44,584 nt of DNA from Candidatus Rokuibacteriota bacterium (GCA_003221515.1 QHSI01000018.1:1-44584); one strand, 5' to 3'. Counted from the stretch's first letter, positions 32,520 to 42,719 are shown. Notes: generated by a model from the sequence alone, not told the origin. Program-made: numbers and translations.

Positions 32520-33520
32520 TCGTACTTGATGCGCGGGTCGACCGCGGCATACAGCACGTCGGTCAGGAGGTTGACGCCGACGACGATGACGGCGATGAAG
32601 AGCGTCACGCCCTGCACGATCGCGTAGTCGCGCGATTCGATCGACTCGTAGACCCAGAGGCCGATGCCCGGCCACGAGAAGATCGTCTCGGTGAGGATGG
32701 CGCCGGCGAGCAGGTGCCCGACCTGCAGCCCGATCACCGTGAGCACCGGCAGCAGGGCGTTCCGGAGCGCATGTCTCAAGATGACCGCGCGTCGCGACAA
32801 TCCCTTCGCCTCGGCGGTGCGCACGTACTCGCGCGACAGCACTTCCAGCATGCTTGCCCGCGTCATCCTGGCGATGATGGCCAGCGGGATGGTCGCCAGC
32901 GCCAGCGCCGGCAGGATCAGGTGGCGGAGAGCGTCGACCAGGGCCGGCCAGTCGCCCTGCAGCGCGGCGTCGAGCAGCGCGAAGTTCGTCCACTGGACGA
33001 GCGCGGTGCCGCTCCCGAGGCGGAAGCCGGTCGGCAGGACGCGGAGCTGCACGCCGAAGAACCACGCCAGCACGAGGCCGAGCCAGAAGATCGGCATCGA
33101 CACGCCGGTGAGCGCGCCGAGACGGGCGAGGCTGTCCAGCAGCGAGTTGCGCCAGACCGCCGACGCGACGCCGATCGGAATGCCGAACACGATGGCCACG
33201 ACGATGGCCGAGACCGCCAGCTCGACGGTCGCCGGAAAGCGCCGCAGCAGATCGGTGGCGACCGGATCGCCGCGGACGATCGACACGCCGAGATCGCCGT
33301 GGAGTACCTTGCCCATATACAGGACGTACTGCTGCCAGATCGGGCGATCGAGCCCGAGGCGGGCGCGCACCTCCGCCACCTTCTCGGGCGTCGCCCGCTC
33401 GCCGAGCATCGTCAGCGCCGGATCGCCGGGGATGAAGTGGATGAAGCTGAAGACGAGGACGGAGACGCCGAGGAGCACGGGGACGACCGTGAGGCTTCGC
33501 CGGATGGCGTAGCGCCTCAC
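32516..33520 (-). CDS. Peptide/nickel-type ABC transporter permease (DppB family)
   Basis: A 334-residue permease with the DppB opening RRSLTVVPVLLGVSVLVF, FIHFIPGDPALTMLG, the RLGLDRPIWQQYVLYM segment, and the cytoplasmic loop EYVRTAEAKGLSRRAVILRH. The C-terminus LTDVLYAAVDPRIKY is standard. The start is GTG at 33520. It overlaps the DppC-type permease by four bases and lies 87 bases downstream of the binding protein, across a copy of the 39-base repeat. Confidence 0.92.
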   Translation of the reverse strand: MRRYAIRRSLTVVPVLLGVSVLVFSFIHFIPGDPALTMLGERATPEKVAEVRARLGLDRPIWQQYVLYMGKVLHGDLGVSIVRGDPVATDLLRRFPATVELAVSAIVVAIVFGIPIGVASAVWRNSLLDSLARLGALTGVSMPIFWLGLVLAWFFGVQLRVLPTGFRLGSGTALVQWTNFALLDAALQGDWPALVDALRHLILPALALATIPLAIIARMTRASMLEVLSREYVRTAEAKGLSRRAVILRHALRNALLPVLTVIGLQVGHLLAGAILTETIFSWPGIGLWVYESIESRDYAIVQGVTLFIAVIVVGVNLLTDVLYAAVDPRIKYE

Positions 33521-33549
33521 GACCCGGTGCCCATCATAGGCGTACCTCA

Positions 33550-33588
33550 GCCGGCGGGGCCCCAGCCCCGCGACGGCTTGCGGCGCGC
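33550..33588. repeat. 39-base dispersed repeat, copy 1 (REP-like)
   Basis: This GC-rich 39-base element lies between the DppA- and DppB-type genes. It is identical at 38 of 39 positions to 35241-35279 (T versus C at 33578). Its centre, GCGGGGCCCCAGCCCCGC, can fold into a hairpin with a GCGGGG/CCCCGC stem. It could be a REP-like element or affect transcript stability within the operon. Confidence 0.8.
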
Positions 33589-33607
33589 ACGACCACCGCG
33601 CTCCTCG

Positions 33608-35209
33608 CTACTGCAGCTCGACCGTGTTGAAGTACTCCGAGCCCGTCGGGTGCGGTACGTAGCCCTTGGCGCGCTTCACGAACGCCAGCGGCGGTTGGTT
33701 GTTCGCGATGAAGAGCCGTCCCACGTCGTCGTGCAGCAGTTGCTCGGCCTGCCGGTAGAGCTTGGCGCGCTCGCCCTGATTCGTGAGCTTCTGGGCGCGC
33801 AGCAGGACGTCGGCCACGGGCTTGTTGGCGTAGAACCCCTCGCGCGAAGCGCCGGGCTGGCAGAAGAAATAGCAGAGGAAATTATCGGGATCGCCGTTGT
33901 CTCCGGTCCAGCCGAGCATGTAGAGCGGCATCTGCCCGTTCTTCCGCTTGTCCAGGTACACCGCCCACTCGGTCGTCTGCAGCTGGGTCTTGATGCCGAC
34001 CTTGGCGAGATCGGCGGCCATCGCCTCGGCGATCTCCTTGGGGTTGGGGAAGTACGGACGCGAGCGCGACATGTACCAGAAGACCAGCGGCTCCTTCTTG
34101 CCGTCGTCCCACGTGATGTCCGACAGGCCTTGCCGCAGGCCGGCGTCGCGGAGCATTGCCTGGGCCTGGCTCGGGTTGTACTCGTAGTCCTTCAGCTCGC
34201 GGTTGTAGCCCCAGAGCGCCGGCGGCTGGAACTGCGTGGCCACCAGTCCGGTCCCGCCGTAGAGCGCCTCGACGATGCCGCGCTTGTTGATCGCGTGGGC
34301 GAACGCCTGGCGCACGCGCTTGTCCTGGAACTCTTTCACCTTGTAGTTGAAGGCGATGTAGCCCGTCGTGTTCGTCGGGCGCAGGAGGAGCTGCAGGTTC
34401 GCATCGCTCTTCACCACCGAGACGTCGTCCGGGTTGAGCCCCTCCATGCCGTGGATCTCGCCCGCCTTGAGCGCGCCCAGCCGCTGCGAGTTGTCCTTGA
34501 TGTTGCGCACGACCACGCGCTTGATCTTGGGCTTGACCCCCCAGTAGTCGGCGTTCGCTTCCAGAACGACTTCCTGGTTCGGCTTCCATTCGACGAACTT
34601 GTAGGCGCCGGTGCCCACCGGGTGCTTGCCGAACTCCGTGCCCCAGCGCTCGACGGCCTTGGGGCTCGCGATGTCGACGACGAACATCGCCAGATTCGCG
34701 AGGAAGGGAGCCTGCGGCTCCTTGAGCGTGATGCGCACGGTGTGTGAGCCGACGGCCGCCACGGCGCTGACGACCGACTTGTCGTCGAAGCCGCCGAACT
34801 GCCCCTCCCAGTACTCGAACGTCTGGCCGGCCTTCACCTGGTTGTCGTGCTGGGGATGGGCCGCCTTCCACCACCGCTCGAAGTTCCACACGACCGCGGC
34901 GGCGTCGAGCGGGTTGCCGTCATGGAACTTCACGTTGCGGCGGAGCTGGAACGTCCACACGCGGCCGTCGCTGGACACCTCCCACTTCTCGGCCAGCGCG
35001 GGCTCGACCTCGGTGGTCGCGCCCTTGTACCGCACGAGGCCGTCGAAGACCTGCCGCGTGATGCGCGAGGAGATCCCGTCCGTGATCACCGCGGGGTCGA
35101 GCTGCACCGGCTCACCCTGGGCCCCGAAGACGAAGGTTTGAGCCGATGCCTGGAACGCGGGGACCAGCAGGGACAGCCCAATCAGGAGCGCGAGCGTCGC
35201 GAGCCGCAT
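33608..35209 (-). CDS. Peptide/nickel-type ABC solute-binding protein (SBP family 5)
   Basis: A 533-residue exported protein with a Sec signal peptide (LALLIGLSLLVPAFQASA-Q). Family 5 landmarks are QLDPAVITDGISSRITRQV, the WTFQLRRNVKFHDGNPLDA segment, GTGAYKFVEWKPNQEV and AFNYKVKEFQDKRVRQAF. These proteins bind peptides, nickel complexes or other small solutes for the permeases encoded just downstream. It is flanked on both sides by 39-base repeats. As with the other importer, no ATPase gene is present. Confidence 0.93.
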   Translation of the reverse strand: MRLATLALLIGLSLLVPAFQASAQTFVFGAQGEPVQLDPAVITDGISSRITRQVFDGLVRYKGATTEVEPALAEKWEVSSDGRVWTFQLRRNVKFHDGNPLDAAAVVWNFERWWKAAHPQHDNQVKAGQTFEYWEGQFGGFDDKSVVSAVAAVGSHTVRITLKEPQAPFLANLAMFVVDIASPKAVERWGTEFGKHPVGTGAYKFVEWKPNQEVVLEANADYWGVKPKIKRVVVRNIKDNSQRLGALKAGEIHGMEGLNPDDVSVVKSDANLQLLLRPTNTTGYIAFNYKVKEFQDKRVRQAFAHAINKRGIVEALYGGTGLVATQFQPPALWGYNRELKDYEYNPSQAQAMLRDAGLRQGLSDITWDDGKKEPLVFWYMSRSRPYFPNPKEIAEAMAADLAKVGIKTQLQTTEWAVYLDKRKNGQMPLYMLGWTGDNGDPDNFLCYFFCQPGASREGFYANKPVADVLLRAQKLTNQGERAKLYRQAEQLLHDDVGRLFIANNQPPLAFVKRAKGYVPHPTGSEYFNTVELQ

Positions 35210-35240
35210 GAGGACACCTCCTGTCCGTCGCCGCGCCTCG

Positions 35241-35279
35241 GCCGGCGGGGCCCCAGCCCCGCGACGGCCTGCGGCGCGC
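35241..35279. repeat. 39-base dispersed repeat, copy 2 (REP-like)
   Basis: Second copy of the 39-base hairpin-forming element, in the same orientation as the copy at 33550-33588 and differing at one base (C at 35269). It lies just upstream of the binding-protein start at 35209. The two copies bracket that gene. Confidence 0.8.
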
Positions 35280-35456
35280 TGTTCGAGCGGCCCATTATCG
35301 CACCGGGAATGCGGCGTCCCGCGAAGGAATCAGGCGGCGAGAAGAGGGGAGCGGCGAGCGTGGATTGACGGGCGAGTACTCGACTGTGTATTGGACGTGA
35401 CGGACGACAGGCGGGATTCCAACGTGGAGCGTACGTGGCGCGTATATTAGTGGGCC

Positions 35457-35717
35457 ATGGATTTCCACGCGCTCATGTACGTCACGATCGGCCGGCGCCA
35501 CGAGCTGGAGCGCGGCATGGCCGGCAAGGATCCGGTGCTGTACCAGCGGATGCTCGACGAGATCGCCGAGTACGCGCGCACGTGCGACCAGACGGGCTGG
35601 TCGGGCAGCCAGGGTATCCTCGATCGCGACCGCTGCCGGAAGACGCTCGAGCTGTGCGCGGAGAAGGTGATTCCGCGGTTTCGCGAGAGAGCATCATGGA
35701 TGCGCGCGACGAGCTGA
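35457..35717 (+). pseudogene. Luciferase-like monooxygenase remnant with internal deletion
   Basis: The 86-residue frame joins two distant parts of a luciferase-like flavin monooxygenase (LLM). Residues 1-50 (MDFHALMYVTIGRRHELERG, then YQRMLDEIAEYARTCDQTGW) match the N-terminus. Residues about 51-78 (SQGILDRDRCRKTLELCAEK, then VIPRFRE) match the extreme C-terminus. Full-length members are about 380-400 residues, so roughly 300 internal residues, including the flavin barrel, are gone. The junction is near 35604-35612. It cannot be an active monooxygenase. A TATATT at 35443-35448 may be a relic -10 element. The remnant of another exported protein overlaps its end. Confidence 0.68.
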
Positions 35718-35901
35718 CCCGCCGACGATTCCTGACGACTGGCGCTGCCGGAGCCGCGATCCTGGCCGCCCGAAGTGAGGCGGTGGCTCAGGCGCCGGGG
35801 GCGTGGACGACAAGGGTAATTCGCAACCGGCCAGCATTCCCTGGAATGCGCAGGGCTACGGCGACAACGTGCCGGTGCCTCATCCGGTGAAGGTCACCTG
35901 A
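35696..35901 (+). pseudogene. Tat-exported protein remnant, possibly of the sulfite oxidase family
   Basis: An ATG at 35696 starts a clear Tat signal (TRRRFLTTGAAGAAILAA, cleavage near EAVAQAP). Soon after, near 35800, the frame becomes meaningless, while the other frame gives DDKGNSQPASIPWNAQGYGD and ends PHPVKVT before the TGA at 35899-35901. The DxxGxxQPxxxPWNxxGYGxN pattern resembles the C-terminal dimerisation domain of sulfite oxidase-family molybdenum enzymes; the SoxC-like gene here has ATDDAGRVQP. So both ends seem present and the centre lost, with a frame change. Identification of the family is tentative. Confidence 0.5.
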
Positions 35902-35920
35902 GCTGACAAGGGAACACCCC

Positions 35921-37446
35921 GTGCGTCTCGCCGTCCGACACAAGCTCGCGTTGCTCGCCGCGCTGGTACTGGTCGGTGTGTCCTCCGGGTTCACCTGGCT
36001 GCACCTGACCCTGTCGGACCGGGCGCTCGAGGAAGACCTGCAGGCCCGAGCGGTCTTCTTCGCGCGGGAAATCGCGGCGTCGATCGGCGACCGCGAGCAG
36101 CTGTCGAACGAAGAGAAGCTCGTGCGCCAGATCGGCCGGCTACGCGCCGTCCGCCCGAGCGTTCTCCAGCTCGACGTGCTCGCCTTCGTGGACGGCGCCT
36201 CACGCGTGGTGGCGTCGAGCGAGCCGAGCGTCCGGCTGCCGTTCAGCCGGGAGGACGGGAACGAGGTGCGAGAGGGACGCACGGTCGCGCGCCTGATTGA
36301 GGGTGCCCGGGACCGTTACTGGGAGCTGATCGCCCCGATCACGTTCGACGGTACGGTCGCCGGCGCCATCGCGGTGAAGTTCTCGACCCGGCGGGGTGAC
36401 GAGCTGGCGTCGCGCATCCACTTCTGGGCGCTGTCCCTCGGCGCCGCGTCGGTGCTGGTCACGGCGGCCTTGATGAGCGTCGCCATCCGCTACGTCGTGG
36501 ACCGGCCGATTCGTCGGTTCATGGCGGCGATCGCGGGCACGGGCGACGGCACCGCGCCCGGCACCGTGGCGGTGACGACGACCGACGAGTTCGGCACGCT
36601 CGCGCACCACTTCAACGAGATGGTGGCGCGCATCGCCCGGTTCAACGACGAGCTGCTCACGCGGGTCCGCGAAGCGACCGGCGAGCTCGACCGGCGCTAC
36701 CGTGAGGTCGAGCATCTCAACAGCCAGCTCTACGAGACTCAGCGACGGCTCGGCCACGCGGAGCGGCTGGCGCTCTCCGGCCGCATCATGGCGGAGGTGG
36801 CCCACGAGGTCGGCACCCCGCTGCACTCCGTCGCCGGCCACCTCGAGCTGCTCCGCCGGGACATCCCACCGCGGGCGCAGACCGACGACGTCGTGCGGCG
36901 GCTGGCGGTGATCGAGGCGCAGGTGACGCGCGTGACGGACATCATCACCCGGCTCCTCGACGTGACGCGGCCGGCCCGCGCCGAGCCACGCCCGGTGGAC
37001 CTGGACCGGCTGATCCGCGACACGGTCGAGCTGATGCGGCCAGGCGTCAGCCGCGCCAAGCTCACGCTCGACGTGCGGGTCGACGGAGCACTGCCGGTCG
37101 TGCGCGGGCAGTCGGAGCAGCTCCAGCAGGTGATCTTGAATCTCCTCACCAACGCGATCGAGGCGACGCCTTCCGACGGCCGGATCGTGATCGCCGCGCG
37201 CGCGGCGCCCGCGGGCGCCGGCGTGCAGATCTCGGTCGCCGACACGGGCTCCGGCATCGCCGAGGACGCGCGCGGGCGGATCTTCGAGCCGTTCTTCTCG
37301 ACGAAGGCGTCGGGCAACGGGGTCGGCCTCGGGCTCTGGATCACCGCCGAGATCGTCCGGGAGCACGGCGGGCACATCGAGGTCGAGAGCGCGGAAGGGC
37401 GCGGCAGCACCTTCCGGGTGTCACTGCCGCCGGCGGAGGACGGCGC

Positions 37447-37450
<4 letters not shown>
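35921..37450 (+). CDS. Membrane sensor histidine kinase (NtrB-like)
   Basis: A 509-residue kinase with two membrane helices (LALLAALVLVGVSSGFTWL and FWALSLGAASVLVTAALMS) flanking a periplasmic sensor domain of about 160 residues. It continues with a HAMP linker, a coiled coil, HisKA with His295 in HEVGTPLH, and an ATPase domain with NLLTNAIEA, DTGSGIA and GVGLGLW. The HEVGTPL box and the downstream sigma54-type regulator suggest an NtrB/NtrC-style pair. The GTG start at 35921 has AAGGGA 7 bases upstream. Its stop overlaps the regulator start (GTGA at 37447-37450). Confidence 0.9.
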
Positions 37451-38707
<1,257 letters not shown>

Positions 38708-38711
<4 letters not shown>

Positions 38712-39460
38712 GACGGGCGCTGGCATTCGGGGCGCTCGCGCTGACCGCGGCGGGCTGCGCCTCGACGCCGCCGGTCCAGGGCACGCCACCGCCGCAGGCT
38801 AAGAGCGAGCTCGTCCGCCGGCTGGTCGAATCCACGGTGCAGCTCTGGTCCGAGCGTGCCGACGGCGGCCGCCGCGCCGCGTCGGCCGTGGTCGTCGCCG
38901 CCGACCCGGCCACCCACCGCGTCTGGGTCGTCACCGCGCTCCACTTCCTGGAGCCGCGGACGCAGCCGCAGGAGATCGTGGCGCGCCGGCCGGGCCAGCA
39001 GAGCACGGTTCCCGTCACGATCGCGCACGTCGATCCAGCGTCCGACCTCGCGATTCTCCAGGTCGCCGATGTCGACGTGGCGCCGGTGAAGCTGAAGCTC
39101 ACGGCCTCGCTCGGCGACGACATCCTTCTCGTCGCGTTCCCGTGGGGCCGACGGTTCACGGTCGTGCGCGGTATCGTGAGCCAGATCGTGCCGCTCGACG
39201 GAATACTGAGAATCGAAGGGCCCGCGCGGATGATCGACGCGTCGGTGACTCACGGCTCGAGCGGAGGCGGCGTGTTCGACGCGTACAGCGGGGAGCTGAT
39301 CGGGATCGTCGAGTCTTACCGGACGGCGAAGATCGACGTGCCCGGACGGACGGAGCGCCCGCTGGAGATTCCGGTCGCGGGCGAGACCACGATCATCCAC
39401 GCGCCCGCGATCATGGCGCTCCTGTCCGCCTCGGGCCTGGAGCCGTTCCTGCCGAAGTGA
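38708..39460 (+). CDS. Trypsin-like serine protease lipoprotein
   Basis: A 250-residue exported protein with a lipobox (LTAAGC, Cys near residue 17) after a short hydrophobic leader. The protease fold has a plausible triad: His79 (VVTALHFLE), Asp113 (DPASDLAILQV) and Ser185 (GSSGGGVFD). The His context differs from the usual TAAHC/V, so activity should not be assumed. No PDZ domain is present, unlike DegP/HtrA. The GTG at 38708 overlaps the stop of the regulator's original frame (GTGA). That implies the kinase, regulator and protease formed one operon, perhaps an envelope stress circuit. Confidence 0.82.
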
Positions 39461-39463
39461 CCG

Positions 39464-39718
39464 TTACGGGGCGACTTCGACCTTCGTGGCGACCTTCTTA
39501 CCCGCGCGCTCCTCGTAGGACGCCTTGATGTTCGCGCCCTCCTTGAGGTTGTCCATCGAGATCCCCTCGGCCACCGAGATCTCGGTGTTGTAGTCGAGCT
39601 GGATCGTCCGCGCGCTCGTGTCGACCGACGTGATCTTGCCGTCGATGTCCCCGGCCCAGGCGCCGCCCACCGCGACCACGAACACCAGTGCCAGCGCCAC
39701 TCCCAGTATCTTCTTCAT
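39464..39718 (-). CDS. DUF1344-like small periplasmic protein
   Basis: An 84-residue protein with a signal peptide (MKKILGVALALVFVVAVGGA, cleavage near AWA-GD) and a mature part of about 60 residues: GKITSVDTSARTIQLDYNTE, then a Lys/Glu-rich end. This matches the DUF1344 family of unknown function. GGGAGGGG is at a good distance before the ATG at 39718. It converges with the protease gene, with 3 bases between the stops. Confidence 0.85.
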   Translation of the reverse strand: MKKILGVALALVFVVAVGGAWAGDIDGKITSVDTSARTIQLDYNTEISVAEGISMDNLKEGANIKASYEERAGKKVATKVEVAP

Positions 39719-39952
39719 CGTGACCCCTCCCGACCGTCTGGTTTCTCGGCTCTCGCGCGCGTGCGCCGCCAATCGGCGCCGCGCAGACCGGTTCAACGGC
39801 AAGAGACGCGCCATCGCAGGACACTTGGGAGAGGCGAGGAAACTCACGCGGTTGTGTCGGGATTGGCGGTCAGGAAAGCGCCGACGTGGCAGTGTGCTAC
39901 AGACCGGTGTTGCGAATCGCGGCGAGCCCGGGGGCCTCGCGCTGGCTCCCTC

Positions 39953-40381
39953 CTAAAAAGGGGATTGCGGTTTCAGCGCCAGGAGCGCCACGACCCCGGC
40001 CAGCTGCTGCAGGGTGACCGGCTTCTCGACGTGGTACTGGAACCCGGCCCGCAAGATGCTAGCCCGGTGCTCGGGGCCGGTGAATCCGGTGAGCGCCGCG
40101 GCCGGTGTCGCGCCGCCGCGCTCTGGCGGCAGGGCGCGAACCTGGCTGATGAGCCAGTAGCCGCCCTTGCCGGGCATCGCCAGGTCGCTCACGAGGACGT
40201 CGGGGCGTTCGCGTTGCAAGGCCTCGAGCGCCTTGTCGGCCGAGGCGACAGCGGTCACCGCGGCTCCGTAGTGTTCGAGCATCGCGGTGACCGTGGCGCG
40301 CACGAGATGGCTGCCGTCGACCACGAGGACTCTGATGCCACCGAGATACACGTCACCGTCGTCCGCAGGAGGTACCTTCAT
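39953..40381 (-). CDS. Stand-alone response regulator receiver domain
   Basis: A 142-residue single-domain receiver. The phospho-acceptor Asp is in LVSDLAMPGKGG and the conserved Lys in VEKPVT. The acidic pair before it is altered: VVDGSH has Gly where most receivers have a second Asp/Glu. Such a change can affect Mg binding and phosphorylation. There is no output domain or adjacent kinase on this strand. It may work by protein contact or as a phosphate sink. The ATG at 40381 opens the frame; about 100 bases separate it from the divergent TIM-barrel gene. Confidence 0.85.
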   Translation of the reverse strand: MKVPPADDGDVYLGGIRVLVVDGSHLVRATVTAMLEHYGAAVTAVASADKALEALQRERPDVLVSDLAMPGKGGYWLISQVRALPPERGGATPAAALTGFTGPEHRASILRAGFQYHVEKPVTLQQLAGVVALLALKPQSPF

Positions 40382-40482
40382 ACGCCTCGCCTCTTCTTCC
40401 CATGGTCGGCGCCGAGCGAGCGCTGCTCGGCGCGGCTCGCCCTCGTGCCGAGGGGGCGAAATCGTAGTATGGTCGACGCACC

Positions 40483-41301
40483 ATGACGCTGCGCGAACGG
40501 ATCGGCGTGGATCTCGGAGGACGGCGGCGCCTGGAGGACGGTGTGGCCTGGGCTGCCACCCACGACATCCACTACGTCGACGCCTGCCTGGAGGGCGCGC
40601 CCGATCATCCCAATGCGCCGGCCACGTGGACGGCCGACCGCGTGGCGTCCCTGCGCGCGAGTTGCGAGCGCCACCGCATCCACCTGGGCCTGCACTCCGC
40701 CTCCGCGGTCAACGTGGCGGAGACCTCGCCGCTCCTGGCCGACGCCGCCGAGCAATATCTGCGGACCTACATCGATCTCGCGGTCCGTCTGGATGCCAGG
40801 TGGATCGTGGTCCACGGCGGCTATCACTTCACCGGCGACTACGCGGCGCGGCGCGCAGCCGGCATCGAGCGCCTGCAGCGCGCGGCCGCCCACGCCGAGC
40901 GATCGGGCGCACGGCTGCTCCTGGAGAACCTCAACCGGGAGCCGGAGCACGCCGAGGTCCGCTACCTCGCCCACAACCTCGAGGAGTGCCGTGAGTTCTT
41001 CGGGCTCATCCAGTCGCCGAGCCTGGGCTGGGCGTTCACCGTGAACCACGCGCACCTCGTCCCCGAGGGCATCGACGGGTTCCTCGACGCCATGGACCTC
41101 GGGCGTTGCGGCGAGGTCCGTGTGGCCGACAGCCACGGGCGCTACGAGGAGCACCTGCGCCCCGGCGAGGGCACGATCGATTTCAAGCGGATGTTCGCGC
41201 GCATCGAGGGCGGGGGCTATCGCGGACACTACATGCTGGCCTTCGGCACCCTCGACGACATGCTGAAGGGTCGCGAAACCCTGGCCCGCATCGGCGGCTG
41301 A
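40483..41301 (+). CDS. Sugar phosphate isomerase/epimerase-like TIM barrel (AP endonuclease 2 fold)
   Basis: A 272-residue protein of the xylose isomerase-like TIM-barrel superfamily. Metal-site candidates are the His of WIVVHGGYHF, the Glu of LLLENLNREPEH, the His of VNHAHL and the Asp/His of VADSHGRYEEHL, followed by GTIDFKRMFARIEGGGYRG. Substrates range from sugars to ketoacids, so the function is open. A VOC-fold gene follows after 17 bases and the two share a terminator. It may act on the same intermediate as its neighbour. Confidence 0.85.
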   Translation: MTLRERIGVDLGGRRRLEDGVAWAATHDIHYVDACLEGAPDHPNAPATWTADRVASLRASCERHRIHLGLHSASAVNVAETSPLLADAAEQYLRTYIDLAVRLDARWIVVHGGYHFTGDYAARRAAGIERLQRAAAHAERSGARLLLENLNREPEHAEVRYLAHNLEECREFFGLIQSPSLGWAFTVNHAHLVPEGIDGFLDAMDLGRCGEVRVADSHGRYEEHLRPGEGTIDFKRMFARIEGGGYRGHYMLAFGTLDDMLKGRETLARIGG

Positions 41302-41318
41302 TCGAAAAGGAGGTCATC

Positions 41319-41729
41319 ATGGTCAGGATCAAGCATATCGCCATCCGCACGCCGGACCCTGAGAAGACCGCGGCCTTCTACCGGGACGTGTTCGGCTTGA
41401 AGGAGGTCGGCCAGGCCAGGACGGGTTATTACCTGTCCGACGGCTACATCAACCTGGCGATCCTCAAGGCCAGGGACGAAGGGACGACCGAGAGTCCTCG
41501 CGACGCCGCGGGCTACGCGGGTGTCCACCACTTCGGCTTCATGGTGGACGACGTCGACGAGACCTGCCGCAAGCTGGACGAAGCGGGCGCCCGGCCCATG
41601 ACGAATCGCACCGACACGCGGCACGCTCCCGCCTCCGGCGCGCGCTCGTACTACGAGATCAAGTACCGCGGGCCGGACGGCCAAGAGCTCGACGTCACCG
41701 AGTCCGGCTGGATCACCGGCGAGCCATAA
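41319..41729 (+). CDS. VOC-family (glyoxalase/dioxygenase-like) protein
   Basis: A 136-residue VOC-fold protein with paired beta-alpha-beta-beta-beta modules. Likely metal ligands are the His of IKHIAIRTPDPEKTAAFYRD, the His of GVHHFGFMVDDVD, and the Glu near GQELDVTESG. Members include glyoxalase I, methylmalonyl-CoA epimerase and dioxygenases. A very strong AAGGAGGT (41307-41314) is 4 bases before the ATG at 41319. It is the last gene before a clear intrinsic terminator. Confidence 0.88.
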   Translation: MVRIKHIAIRTPDPEKTAAFYRDVFGLKEVGQARTGYYLSDGYINLAILKARDEGTTESPRDAAGYAGVHHFGFMVDDVDETCRKLDEAGARPMTNRTDTRHAPASGARSYYEIKYRGPDGQELDVTESGWITGEP

Positions 41730-41735
41730 CCGAGG

Positions 41736-41769
41736 GCGCGCCGGTGCCGTCGCCGGCGCGTTCTTTCTT
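41736..41769 (+). terminator. Rho-independent terminator after the VOC gene
   Basis: CGCGCCGG (41737-41744) and CCGGCGCG (41753-41760) form a perfect 8-bp GC stem with an 8-base loop. It is followed directly by TTCTTTCTT (41761-41769). The stem starts 7 bases after the VOC stop codon at 41729. Confidence 0.75.
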
Positions 41770-41783
41770 CGGCCCGCGGCGCG

Positions 41784-42707
41784 CTATTTCTTCGGCGTCG
41801 GCACCGGGATGCCCGGGATCTTCACGTTCACCGATCCCAGGTGATTACGGCTGGTGAAGTAGAGCGTCTTCCAGTCGTCGCCGCCGAACGCGATGTTCGT
41901 CGTGGCCGGCGCGCCATGGACGATGCGGCCGAGCTTCTTGCCGCGCGGATCCATGATCCAGATGCCGCCGGCGCCGCCGCAGTAGACGTTGCCCTCCACG
42001 TCCACCTTCATGCCGTCGGGCACGCCGGGCTCGTCGCCGCCGAGGTCGACGAAGACGCGGTCCGTCTGCTTGGCCAGCGTGCCGTTCGGCAGGAGCTCGA
42101 ACGCCCGGATGTGCTTGCGGCGCGTGTCGTTGATGTAGAGCACCGACTCGTCCGGCGAGAAGGCGAGGCCGTTGGGCAACACGAAGTCGGCGATCAGCAG
42201 GCTCATCGTCCCGAGATCGGGCGTGAGCCGATACACGCCGGCGAACGCGAGATCCCACTGCTCGGGCGCCGCGGGACTGGTCCAGGGATCCGTGAAGTAG
42301 ATGCACCCGTCGGACTTGACCACGACGTCGTTGGGGCGGTTGAGCCGCCGGCCCTGGAAGCTGTTGGCGATCACGGTGAGGCTGCCGTCGAGCTCGAGCC
42401 GCGTCACCCGCCGGCTGTCGTGCTCGCACGCGATCAGTCGGCCCTGGAGGTCGCGCGTCAGCCCGTTGGCGCGGTTCGTCGGCTCCAGGAAGACGGACGC
42501 GCTCCCGCCGGGCACGTACTTCATGCGCCTGTTGTTGTGGATGTCGCTGAACAGCAGATAGCGGCCTTCCTTCCACCAGAGCGGCCCTTCGGCCGGCCCC
42601 TGGGCCCCGCCGAACCCGTCGGCCAGATGGCGGATCGGTTCCGACGTGGCGATGATCTTCTCCAGCTCCGGAGCGAATTGCTCGATCCGCGTCGACACTT
42701 GAGACAT
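41784..42707 (-). CDS. SMP-30/gluconolactonase-family protein
   Basis: A 307-residue six-bladed propeller with SMP-30 features: EGPLWWKEGRYLLFSDI with the metal-binding Glu, NRPNDVVVKSDGCIYFTDP with the Asn/Asp pair, LPNGLAFSPDESVLYI and GVPDGMKVDVEGNVY. The family hydrolyses sugar lactones using a divalent metal. There is no clear signal peptide. It lies 12 bases after the PEP mutase-like gene in the same operon. Confidence 0.9.
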   Translation of the reverse strand: MSQVSTRIEQFAPELEKIIATSEPIRHLADGFGGAQGPAEGPLWWKEGRYLLFSDIHNNRRMKYVPGGSASVFLEPTNRANGLTRDLQGRLIACEHDSRRVTRLELDGSLTVIANSFQGRRLNRPNDVVVKSDGCIYFTDPWTSPAAPEQWDLAFAGVYRLTPDLGTMSLLIADFVLPNGLAFSPDESVLYINDTRRKHIRAFELLPNGTLAKQTDRVFVDLGGDEPGVPDGMKVDVEGNVYCGGAGGIWIMDPRGKKLGRIVHGAPATTNIAFGGDDWKTLYFTSRNHLGSVNVKIPGIPVPTPKK

Positions 42708-42719
42708 GACGGACCTCCT

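Noticed and set aside
35443-35448. TATATT as promoter for the luciferase-like remnant
   Set aside because: No -35 match at the proper distance, and it lies only 9 bases before the start codon.
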